A stretch of 5,529 nucleotides of DNA from Reyranella sp. (lineage in GTDB: Bacteria; Pseudomonadota; Alphaproteobacteria; Reyranellales; Reyranellaceae), in contig JADHLS010000430.1 of the NCBI GenBank assembly GCA_016780605.1, positions 1 to 5,529 of the forward strand, read 5' to 3'. The notes below the pieces were generated by a model. The model worked only from the letters and a program-made list of their open reading frames with translations, made no database searches and was not told the origin of the DNA. The translations under genes and the position numbers were made by a program. Shown here piece by piece: positions 1 through 5,233 of the stretch. The first letter of the stretch is position 1; the number at the start of each line of letters is the position of its first letter.

Positions 1-9
1 AGCAAAGAA

Positions 10-345
10 CTACTGCCGCTTGGGCAGGCCCTTCATCTCCGCCACGATCGCGCGGTCGATCACGGTGAAGAGGTAGGCGTCGGGAGCGAGGGTGCAGCCG
101 CCACGCACCAGATGACCGATCTGCGCGCCCACCGGGCCGTCGGGAATGACGACGCCGTGATAGCGCGATGCATGGTCGGCCAGATAGACCGCGAGCGCCC
201 GGCGCGCGTCGGGCGTCATGGCATGCGCTTCCTTGCAGGTGATGTAGGCCGCCTGGTCGAAGTTGAGCGGCGGCGTCTGCGCCTCGGCGGCACCTGCGGC
301 GAGCAGCATCGCGCCGAGACCGGCGGCAACAAACGAAAGCTTCAT
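10..345 (-). CDS. HdeA/HdeB-like secreted periplasmic protein, 111 aa
   Basis: A small exported protein. Residues 1-22 form a signal peptide: a Lys near the start, a hydrophobic Ala/Leu/Gly core, then an A-E-A cleavage site before Q23. The mature part of about 89 residues has exactly two cysteines, C37 (in Y-I-T-C-K-E) and C84 (in R-G-G-C-T). They lie 47 residues apart, almost the spacing of the disulfide in HdeA, and the T-C-K/E-(E/D) context around the first Cys matches the HdeA/HdeB family. Members are periplasmic chaperones that keep proteins soluble at low pH; acid chaperone activity here is inferred from the family. I chose the ATG at 343-345, not an in-frame start 60 nt further upstream, because it begins the signal peptide and follows a purine-rich AAGGGA. 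The longer form would overlap the lipoprotein gene. Second gene of a two-gene unit, 13 nt after the lipoprotein gene. Confidence 0.82.
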   Translation of the reverse strand: MKLSFVAAGLGAMLLAAGAAEAQTPPLNFDQAAYITCKEAHAMTPDARRALAVYLADHASRYHGVVIPDGPVGAQIGHLVRGGCTLAPDAYLFTVIDRAIVAEMKGLPKRQ

Positions 346-354
346 GGTGATCTT

Positions 355-361
355 TCCCTTA
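355..361 (-). promoter_or_regulatory. Ribosome binding site fused to the upstream stop codon
   Basis: On the minus strand the lipoprotein stop TAA runs directly into GGGA (TAAGGGA), which sits 9 nt before the ATG of the HdeA-like gene. The ribosome finishing the lipoprotein therefore ends on the Shine-Dalgarno of the next gene, which suggests translational coupling. It also fixes the start at 345. Confidence 0.6.
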
Positions 362-577
362 CCGGTTGTCGCCGATGGCGCTGCCGGTGATGTAGCCGGC
401 CGCACCGCCGATCAGCCCGGCGCCGACCACCGTGCCGAAGCTGGCGCCGGTCACCGCAGCAATGCCGGTGCCCAGAGCCGCGCCGGTGAGCGCGCCCTTC
501 TGGCCCGTGGTCATGTTCTCGCAGCCGCCGAGGAAGCCTGCGATGACGATCAATGAGAGGATTTTGGTCTTGATCAT
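359..577 (-). CDS. Small glycine-zipper lipoprotein, 72 aa
   Basis: A lipoprotein precursor. Residues 1-18 are a short lipoprotein signal peptide with lysines at 3 and 5 and a hydrophobic core. The lipobox is L16-G17-G18-C19, so C19 should be lipidated. Residue +2 is Glu, not the Asp inner-membrane retention signal known from E. coli, so outer-membrane sorting is likely. The rest is almost entirely a glycine zipper with stacked GxxxG steps: G28/G32/G36, G44/G48/G52 and G57/G61/G65/G69. This favours tight helix packing in or on a membrane. Such proteins fall in the glycine-zipper/OsmB-like group, often linked to envelope or osmotic stress; the exact role is unknown. The ATG at 575-577 follows a good GGGAG 6 nt upstream. 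It lies 84 nt after the cyclase gene and 13 nt before the HdeA-like gene. Confidence 0.85.
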   Translation of the reverse strand: MIKTKILSLIVIAGFLGGCENMTTGQKGALTGAALGTGIAAVTGASFGTVVGAGLIGGAAGYITGSAIGDNR

Positions 578-604
578 GCTCTTCTCCCGCTTCTGCGCCC
601 TTCT

Positions 605-635
605 GTAGTACGCCGAGGTGACGTCGGCACACTAC
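605..635 (-). terminator. Hairpin after the cyclase gene, no U-tract
   Basis: The minus-strand RNA can fold into a 12-bp stem. It runs GUAGUGUGCCGA, a 7-nt loop, then UCGGCGUACUAC, with two adjacent G-U wobbles (positions 611/629 and 610/630) that would be mismatches in plus-strand RNA. It starts 26 nt after the cyclase stop and ends 27 nt before the lipoprotein ATG. No run of U follows, so it is not a textbook intrinsic terminator. It could be a partial or Rho-assisted terminator, an RNA-processing or stability element, or part of the lipoprotein leader. Structure is seen; function is inferred. Confidence 0.45.
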
Positions 636-661
636 CGGTCGAGGCGGCTTGCCGTCCAGCC

Positions 662-2500
662 TCACGCTAAGCGGTATACTTCGACCGGATCCTCGTGCCC
701 TTTGACCTGGCGCAACACCGGCTCAATCGGTCCGAGATCGAGCGCCGGACGGTCCCTGACAGCGCCCATGGTGCTGCCGCTGGCCAGCACCACGATCTCG
801 TCGGCGGCGCTCATGAACTCCTTGCCGAGCTGCTCGAAGCGCTGGGCGATGTTCACCGTGTCGCCGACCACGGTGAAGTTCACGCGGCCGGGCGCGCCAA
901 TATTGCCCACCACCACCGGCCCGGAATGCAGGCCGATACGCACGCGGATCGGCGCGTGGCCGGCGGCGCGGCGCTGGGCGTTGTCCTCGCGGATCACCTG
1001 GGCGATGGCAAGGGCGGCTCGGACCGCGTGATCGGCATGATCCTCCATGCGCGACAGACCGCCCCACACCGCCATGACGGCGTCGCCAATGTACTTGTCG
1101 ATGACGCCGTGCTCGCGCTCGATGCAGGCGCCGAGCAGGGCGAAATGGTGGTTGAGCAACTCGGCGGTCTGCTGCTCGGGCAGGTCTTCGGCCTGCGGCG
1201 TGAACTCGACGATGTCTGAGAACATCACCGTGACGTTGCGGCGGCGCGAGCGCACCGCGTCCTCGCCGAGCTCCATCAGCCGGAAGACGAGGCGATGCGG
1301 CACATAGGCGCCGAACCATTTCAGGGCACCGCGCGCCTTGTCGAGGCTGTGACCCGCGTCGTCGATCTCGCGCAGCCGCGAGCGGCGATGGAAGGGCTGG
1401 TCGAACTCCAGCCGCTCGATCGCCTCGGCGGCCGAGGTGATGGTGCGGATCGAGCGCGCCATGCTGAGCCCGATCAGCAGGGCGAGCAGCACCGCCACGG
1501 CGAGCGTCGCGCCGCCGACGATGGCGCCGTTGGTCAGGCGGGCGATGTCGCTGGTGGCGTCTTCCAGCGGGAAGTACTGGCCGACCAGCCAGGGCTCCGG
1601 CCCGTAGCGGCGCAGCTCGTGATAGACGAACACCCAGCGCCGCCCCTCCGCCTCGACGATGCGGCCATAGTCGCCGAGCGCCCGCTCGTACCTGGTGGTG
1701 CGGATCGGCGGATTCCAAATGCTGGCGAGGACCGGATCGCCGACCTCCTTGATGGTCGGCAGCTCGTGGTCCTCGCTGAGCCCGAGGCCGCGCGGGTCGA
1801 TCAGGCGACGGTGCGCCAGCACCTTGTCCTTGCCGACCAGGATGAAATAGCGGCCGCCGCTGTCCCGGCTCGCCTCGCCGATCAGGTACGAGAGATCGCC
1901 CACCGCCACGGTGGCGAGCACGCCGCCGATGAAAGCGTCGTCGATGCGCCGGATCGGCGTGCGCACATTGAGGACGGGTTGGTTCAGGACGTCACTCCAG
2001 AACAGCGCGCCCCAGAAGGTGCCGTGCGTGGTCTGCAGCTCGCGGAAGCGCTCAAGGCCACGCGGCACGCTGATCAGCGGGACGGTGTCGCGGACCACCT
2101 GGCCGTCAGGTCGGCGATAGACGCGCTCGAACTTGAGATCGAAGGTGGCGAAGCCGGCGCTGGAGACGGCCGGCACCTGGGTCATCATCACCCACAGCGC
2201 CTCGCGCATGTCGACCGGCGAGGTGATGTCGAGCCGGCCGTTGGCGGCCAGCGCCGCGATCATCTCGAGATGCTGGGTGACGGGGTCGAGTCGGCTGCGG
2301 ATGTCGGCGATCTGCGCCTCGATGACACGCTCGGCGCGATCGACGAAGAACCTTTCGGCGGTGCTGGTGGCTCCTGCCAGCACGACGATGTAGGCAATGC
2401 CCGAGATCAGCGCCAGCGAGACGAAGGCAAGCGCCAGCGCTGCGATCAGCGGCAGCCGCAAGCGCTTTGCAGCGCCGCCATTGGAAGTCGCGGTGGTCAC
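662..2500 (-). CDS. Membrane-bound class III adenylate cyclase with periplasmic Cache-like sensor, 612 aa
   Basis: Expected to make cAMP from ATP in response to a periplasmic signal. Residues ~14-43 form TM1, ~45-322 a periplasmic region resembling a double-Cache domain, and ~325-348 TM2. A HAMP-like segment follows (~349-390), then the YVP linker (399-401). The catalytic domain spans ~420-612. All key class III residues are visible: metal ligands D429 (F-S-D-I) and D473 (I-G-D-A), adenine-selecting K469, transition-state residues N550 and R554 (V-N-I-A-Q-R). T543 sits where mammalian cyclases have Asp, the class IIIb pattern, which supports adenylate rather than guanylate cyclase. The start is a GTG with no Shine-Dalgarno; no ATG precedes TM1 in frame, and the next Met (80) would delete TM1. 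It lies 119 nt after pckA on the same strand. The ligand cannot be told from sequence. Confidence 0.9.
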   Translation of the reverse strand: MTTATSNGGAAKRLRLPLIAALALAFVSLALISGIAYIVVLAGATSTAERFFVDRAERVIEAQIADIRSRLDPVTQHLEMIAALAANGRLDITSPVDMREALWVMMTQVPAVSSAGFATFDLKFERVYRRPDGQVVRDTVPLISVPRGLERFRELQTTHGTFWGALFWSDVLNQPVLNVRTPIRRIDDAFIGGVLATVAVGDLSYLIGEASRDSGGRYFILVGKDKVLAHRRLIDPRGLGLSEDHELPTIKEVGDPVLASIWNPPIRTTRYERALGDYGRIVEAEGRRWVFVYHELRRYGPEPWLVGQYFPLEDATSDIARLTNGAIVGGATLAVAVLLALLIGLSMARSIRTITSAAEAIERLEFDQPFHRRSRLREIDDAGHSLDKARGALKWFGAYVPHRLVFRLMELGEDAVRSRRRNVTVMFSDIVEFTPQAEDLPEQQTAELLNHHFALLGACIEREHGVIDKYIGDAVMAVWGGLSRMEDHADHAVRAALAIAQVIREDNAQRRAAGHAPIRVRIGLHSGPVVVGNIGAPGRVNFTVVGDTVNIAQRFEQLGKEFMSAADEIVVLASGSTMGAVRDRPALDLGPIEPVLRQVKGHEDPVEVYRLA

Positions 2501-2541
2501 GGCCGGAACATAATACGTTGTTCCGGTGGAAAAGCCTTCAT
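2497..2541 (-). other. Possible 14-codon leader ORF overlapping the cyclase start
   Basis: An ATG at 2539-2541 opens a 14-codon frame (Met-Lys-Ala-Phe-Pro-Pro and so on) that ends in TGA at 2497-2499. The last four bases, GTGA, overlap the cyclase GTG, the layout typical of translational coupling. No good Shine-Dalgarno lies before the ATG; a GGAGG is about 18 nt away, too far and inside a hairpin stem. Frames this short occur by chance, so this is only a candidate. Confidence 0.2.
2503..2526. promoter_or_regulatory. Perfect 8-N8-8 inverted repeat before the cyclase start; candidate operator/promoter
   Basis: CCGGAACA (2503-2510) is mirrored exactly by TGTTCCGG (2519-2526) around an 8-bp AT-rich centre. 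The repeat ends 2 nt before the cyclase GTG. On the minus strand the hexamer TATTAT (2510-2515), a good -10 match, lies in the centre, 9 nt from the GTG; no clear -35 box is seen. The dyad could be an operator covering the promoter. A start site 7-10 nt past TATTAT would give a leaderless mRNA, which would explain the missing Shine-Dalgarno. The repeat is seen; its role is inferred. Confidence 0.5.
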
Positions 2542-2554
2542 GGTCTTACGGATC

Positions 2555-2601
2555 GCGAGCCTCCGGCTCGCTCATGCTCATGAGGCGATCCAGAGGCTCG
2601 C
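2555..2601 (-). terminator. Long imperfect hairpin after pckA
   Basis: The arms GCGAGCCTC (2555-2563) and GAGGCTCGC (2593-2601) pair perfectly. In minus-strand RNA a G-U pair (2564/2592) and two more G-C pairs extend the stem to 12 bp. After one mismatch the stem continues through 2568-2570 with 2586-2588 and CTCATG with CATGAG, with one bulged base. A competing 7-bp hairpin with a 3-nt loop uses 2555-2561 and 2565-2571. The element begins 18 nt after the pckA stop. No U-tract follows directly; the nearest T-run, CTTTTCC, is about 20 nt on. Likely a 3'-end element of pckA, either a terminator without U-tract or a stabiliser. Confidence 0.5.
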
Positions 2602-2619
2602 GGTCCGGAAGAGGATGAA

Positions 2620-4227
2620 CTAAGCCGCCGCCCTGATCGCGGCCTGCTTGACCTTGCCGTCGACGTGGCCCTCGAACTGCCGGAAGTTGACCTCGAAGCG
2701 CTTGGCGACGTCGCGCGCAGCGCTGTCGTAGGCCTTCTTGTCCTTCCAGGTGTTCTTCGGATTCAGCACCTCGCCCGGCACGTCCGGGCAGGCGCTGGGC
2801 ACCTGCATGCCGAAGTGCGGATCGGTCGAACTCGCCGCCGCGGCCAGGCTGCCGTCCAGCGCCGCCCGCACCATGGCGCGGGTATGCCGGATCGACATGC
2901 GCTCGCCGACGCCGAAGCCGCCGCCCGACCAGCCGGTATTGACCAGCCAGCACTTCACGTGCTGGCGGGCCATCTTCTCGCCCAGCATCTTGGCGTAGAC
3001 CGTAGGATGGCGTGGCATGAACGGCGCGCCGAAGCAGGTCGAGAAGGTGGCCTGCGGCTCGGTCACGCCCTTTTCGGTGCCGGCGACGCGCGCGGTGTAG
3101 CCCGACAGGAAATGATACATCGCCTGCTCAGGGCTGAGCTGCGAGATCGGCGGCAGCACGCCGAAGGCGTCCGCCGTCAGCATCACGATGTTCTCGGGCG
3201 TGCCGGCGAGGCCGGTCGGCGAGGCGTTGGGGATGAATTCCAGCGGATAGCAGGCCCGCGTGTTCTCGGTGTAGCTGCCGTCGTCGAGATCGAGCGCGCC
3301 TGTCCTGGGATCGATCACCACGTTCTCCAGCACCGTGCCGAAGCGCTCGGTGGTGGCGTAGATCTCGGGCTCGGCCTCACGCGACAGCTTGATCACCTTG
3401 GCGTAGCAGCCGCCTTCAAAGTTGAACAGGCTCTCCTCGCCCCAGCCATGCTCGTCGTCGCCCAACAGCGTGCGCGAGGGATCGGCCGACAGCGTGGTCT
3501 TGCCGGTGCCGCTCAGCCCGAAGAAGATCGCCACGTCGCCCTTGGGTCCGACATTAGCCGAGGCGTGCATGGGCAGCACGTTCTTGTCGGGCAGCAGGTA
3601 GTTCAGGATGGTGAACACCGATTTCTTGATCTCACCGGCGTACCAGGTGCCGCAGATCGCCACGACCCGGTCGGTGAAGTTCACCAGGATGGCGCAATCC
3701 GACGCCGTGCCGTCGAGCTTGGGGTCGGCCTGGAAACCCGGCAGGTTCAGGATGGTGAATTGCGGCTTGAAGCCCTCGAGCTCCTCGCGCCGCGGCCGGA
3801 GGAACATGTTGCGGGCGAAGAGATTGTGCCAGGCCGTTTCGGTGATCACCCGCACGCCGATGCGATGCGCCGGGTCGGCGCCGGCCCAGCAGTCGCGCAC
3901 GAAGAGATCGCGGCGCTGGGCATAGGACAGCATGCGGCTGTAGAGCGCGCGATAGCGCTCGGGCGCGATCGGCTTGTTGGTTTTGCCCCAGTCGATGCGG
4001 CCCTTGCTCTCGTGATCCTCGACGAAGAACTTGTCGTTGGGCGAGCGGCCGGTGTGCACGCCCGTGCGCACGACGAAGGCGCCGCCGTCTCCCACCTGGC
4101 CTTCGCCACGCCGAATAGCCTCCTCGTAGAGCGCAGGAACCGAGAGGTTCCAATGGACGTTCCCGAGGTTCTTCAACCCCAGCGTTTCGAGCCCGAGTTT
4201 GGGGACGATGAAGCCCGCCTGGTTCAC
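2620..4227 (-). CDS. pckA: Phosphoenolpyruvate carboxykinase (ATP), 535 aa
   Basis: Cytoplasmic enzyme that converts oxaloacetate plus ATP to phosphoenolpyruvate, CO2 and ADP, the entry step of gluconeogenesis from TCA-cycle intermediates. The ATP-type family signature is complete. R61 in T-G-R-S-P-N-D-K binds substrate; Y196 and K202 lie in T-W-Y-A-G-E-I-K-K; H221 is in P-M-H-A-S-A-N. The P-loop is 237-245 (G-L-S-G-T-G-K-T-T, K243), and the kinase-2 metal site is L-L-G-D-D-E-H-G-W (254-262, D257/D258). Length fits the usual 530-540 aa. I place the start at the GTG at 4225-4227: it has an AGGAG 7 nt upstream and gives the normal alphaproteobacterial N-terminus. A longer frame to 4344 adds 39 residues unlike PckA. 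It follows the HugZ-family gene by 156 nt. In Sinorhizobium pckA is known to be carbon-source regulated, including by the LacI-type regulator PckR. Confidence 0.98.
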   Translation of the reverse strand: MNQAGFIVPKLGLETLGLKNLGNVHWNLSVPALYEEAIRRGEGQVGDGGAFVVRTGVHTGRSPNDKFFVEDHESKGRIDWGKTNKPIAPERYRALYSRMLSYAQRRDLFVRDCWAGADPAHRIGVRVITETAWHNLFARNMFLRPRREELEGFKPQFTILNLPGFQADPKLDGTASDCAILVNFTDRVVAICGTWYAGEIKKSVFTILNYLLPDKNVLPMHASANVGPKGDVAIFFGLSGTGKTTLSADPSRTLLGDDEHGWGEESLFNFEGGCYAKVIKLSREAEPEIYATTERFGTVLENVVIDPRTGALDLDDGSYTENTRACYPLEFIPNASPTGLAGTPENIVMLTADAFGVLPPISQLSPEQAMYHFLSGYTARVAGTEKGVTEPQATFSTCFGAPFMPRHPTVYAKMLGEKMARQHVKCWLVNTGWSGGGFGVGERMSIRHTRAMVRAALDGSLAAAASSTDPHFGMQVPSACPDVPGEVLNPKNTWKDKKAYDSAARDVAKRFEVNFRQFEGHVDGKVKQAAIRAAA

Positions 4228-4234
4228 GGCGTTT

Positions 4235-4239
4235 CTCCT
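4235..4239 (-). promoter_or_regulatory. pckA ribosome binding site
   Basis: AGGAG on the minus strand lies 7 nt before the GTG at 4225-4227. It decides the start: the upstream in-frame ATG at 4342-4344 has no such site and sits inside the HugZ-side hairpin. Confidence 0.8.
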
Positions 4240-4294
4240 GTTGTTTTCAACCGTAAGCGCTAATGGGACCGATTCGTGGTGGCAAGGGACGGCG

Positions 4295-4318
4295 CTGTCC
4301 TGCGACAGTTTAGTGTCG
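4295..4318. promoter_or_regulatory. Overlapping TGTC/GACA dyads in the pckA upstream region
   Basis: Two inverted repeats share a half-site: CTGTC-N4-GACAG (4295-4308) and CGACA-N6-TGTCG (4303-4318). The result is three alternating TGTC/GACA half-sites about 10 bp apart, 68-91 bp before the pckA GTG. A 16-bp dyad with 5-bp arms is the size of a dimeric regulator operator; the overlap could also form alternative RNA hairpins if transcribed. I cannot assign a regulator, and I see no convincing -35/-10 pair for pckA. Confidence 0.35.
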
Positions 4319-4334
4319 AAGAAGATGTGGATCA

Positions 4335-4373
4335 GATTCCGCACCCGCGAACAGCATGCCGCGGCGCGGAATC
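4335..4373 (-). terminator. Hairpin between the HugZ-family gene and pckA
   Basis: GATTCCGC (4335-4342) and GCGGAATC (4366-4373) form a perfect 8-bp outer stem; CCGCG (4345-4349) and CGCGG (4360-4364) add an inner 5-bp stem around a 10-nt loop. In minus-strand RNA a U-G pair (4343/4365) joins the two, leaving one bulged base. It begins 10 nt after the HugZ-family stop codon. The following sequence is pyrimidine-rich but has no U-tract. It is likely a 3' element of the HugZ-family transcript; it could also be a DNA site, since both arms hold GANTC. Confidence 0.45.
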
Positions 4374-4383
4374 GACGAATCCG

Positions 4384-5112
4384 CTACGCGGCGCGAGCCT
4401 TCGCAACCAGCGCCACCAGGACCTTGCGTGCGTCGCCGGCAGCGGCGAGCGGCGCATCGAACCGAAGCCGCGCCACCTGGCCTCCGCGCCGCAGGTCGAT
4501 GCCTTCAGGATCGATGCCGGTCATGCGCCAGCCCTCCCCGGCCAGCCCCAGCAGCCTGCCGGCATAGAGCTGCACGGCATCGGCATGGTCCTCGTTCATG
4601 TGGCTGACGATACCCGCCTCGTTTTCGGCCAAGCCCTCGGCAGGCGGCGCCCGCAGTTCGTCGGCGGTGAGCCAGCGGATCTTGCCGAAGCCGCCGACAA
4701 GGTGGGCACGCTCCACGGTCACGCGGAAAAAGCTGAAATCCTTGAAGCCGGCATACATCTCGGCATCCGGATGCCGGGCCAGGAAGCGGCGGGCAAGCCG
4801 CTCGTCATCGGTCCGGATGGCCCGTCCGACCAGCGTGACCCTGGGCCCGGTCAGCGGCTGGTCGAGGCCGTGGGTGCCGTCGAACAGCAGCGAAACCCGG
4901 CTGTCGGCCGCAATGGCCTTGGTATGTTCGGCAAGCTCGCTCAACAGCAGGATGGGCGACAGGTCGTGATCGACCGCCGCCAGCACCAACGAGGCATAGG
5001 GCCAGGGCCCGCCGCCATCGCCGGGCGGGGCGGGCAGCCCGGTGGCCAGGGCGGCCCGATCCAGGCCACGCACCAGGTCCCGCACCCCGCGCGACGTGTC
5101 GTCAGTTTGCAT
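4384..5112 (-). CDS. HugZ-family protein: PNPOx-like split barrel plus DUF2470, 242 aa
   Basis: A probable cytoplasmic flavin- or heme-binding protein. Residues ~8-150 match the pyridoxamine-phosphate-oxidase-like split barrel of the HugZ group: R-A-A-L-A-T near 19-24, S-E-L-A-E-H-T around 58-64, [12 protein letters not shown] at 86-97, R-H-P-D-A-E-M-Y at 113-120, F-K-D-F-S-F-F-R at 123-130 and G-G-F-G-K at 140-144. Residues ~163-240 are a DUF2470 domain with H-M-N-E-D-H at 171-176. HugZ and HutZ break down heme in Helicobacter and Vibrio; many relatives have no known substrate, and no heme-uptake gene is visible here. The start is uncertain. I chose the ATG at 5110-5112 because the domain begins just after it, but it has no clear Shine-Dalgarno. 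The frame stays open to 5322, with a GTG at 5152-5154 and an ATG at 5203-5205 as alternatives. Diverges from chvI; 156 nt before pckA. Confidence 0.82.
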   Translation of the reverse strand: MQTDDTSRGVRDLVRGLDRAALATGLPAPPGDGGGPWPYASLVLAAVDHDLSPILLLSELAEHTKAIAADSRVSLLFDGTHGLDQPLTGPRVTLVGRAIRTDDERLARRFLARHPDAEMYAGFKDFSFFRVTVERAHLVGGFGKIRWLTADELRAPPAEGLAENEAGIVSHMNEDHADAVQLYAGRLLGLAGEGWRMTGIDPEGIDLRRGGQVARLRFDAPLAAAGDARKVLVALVAKARAA

Positions 5113-5233
5113 CGTTTTTAGGAGCCGTGGCCAAATCTGCCTTAATTCACTCACATCGATGGCAGATAGGGGCGGCGGCGGCAACGGCCCGGTCTGTGTT
5201 ACCATTGCCGGCCCCCGCCAGGAGAAGCAGCCC
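5113..5233. promoter_or_regulatory. Divergent intergenic region HugZ-family gene / chvI
   Basis: This 121-bp gap must hold promoters for both directions unless the HugZ-family gene starts further upstream. It contains a perfect inverted repeat, ATCTGCC (5135-5141) and GGCAGAT (5161-5167), with a 19-bp AT-richer spacer, so the half-sites are 26 bp apart. A second, weaker repeat, CGGCAA (5179-5184) and TTGCCG (5205-5210), lies in the chvI leader. I do not see a convincing -35/-10 pair on either strand. ChvI-type regulators often act on their own promoter, so the first repeat is a candidate operator. Confidence 0.4.
5220..5226 (+). promoter_or_regulatory. chvI ribosome binding site
   Basis: AGGAGAA lies shortly before the GTG at 5234 (9 nt between AGGAG and GTG). 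It supports the GTG as the chvI start; no ATG is available in frame nearby. Confidence 0.75.

Larger units (their letters stand above)
4271..4381. promoter_or_regulatory. Cluster of four GANTC (CcrM-type) sites upstream of pckA
   Basis: GANTC occurs at 4271-4275, 4335-4339, 4369-4373 and 4377-4381, all between the HugZ-family gene and pckA. In a two-thirds G+C sequence I estimate one site per roughly 300 bp by chance. GANTC is the target of CcrM, the cell-cycle-regulated methyltransferase of many alphaproteobacteria, whose methylation state can tune promoters. The sites are seen; regulation is inferred. Two of them lie in the arms of the 4335-4373 hairpin. Confidence 0.4.

Noticed and set aside
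653..666. Possible hairpin or terminator right at the cyclase stop codon (GGCGGC/GCCGTC nearby at 643-656)
   Set aside because: The loop would be only 2 nt and no T-run follows; not a plausible terminator.
723..1718. 331-codon minus-strand frame inside the cyclase gene
   Set aside because: Same strand, other frame; very rich in Arg and Ala, while the overlapping frame holds the full catalytic motifs.
1295..2623. 442-codon open frame on the plus strand opposite the cyclase
   Set aside because: Antisense shadow of the cyclase sensor region; low-complexity Arg/Ala/Asp/Gly composition and no motif.
2665..4263. 532-codon open frame on the plus strand opposite pckA
   Set aside because: It is the antisense shadow of a complete, conserved pckA. 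It is rich in Arg/Ala/His/Val as expected from GC-rich antisense frames and shows no recognisable domain.
4254..4263. TAAGCGCTAA, similar to a LacI-type operator core
   Set aside because: Only the central AGCGCT is a true palindrome and one flanking position is mismatched. Tempting because PckR of Sinorhizobium is LacI-type, but too weak to call.
4228..4344. N-terminal extension of pckA by 39 residues
   Set aside because: The extension does not resemble PckA, lacks a ribosome site at its ATG, and the GTG at 4227 has a strong AGGAG.
4276..5121. 281-codon plus-strand frame opposite the HugZ-family gene
   Set aside because: Antisense shadow; no start signal and no recognisable family.
5169..5181. 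Short GGC-triplet run upstream of chvI
   Set aside because: Only about four units in a GC-rich region; no sign of a functional repeat.
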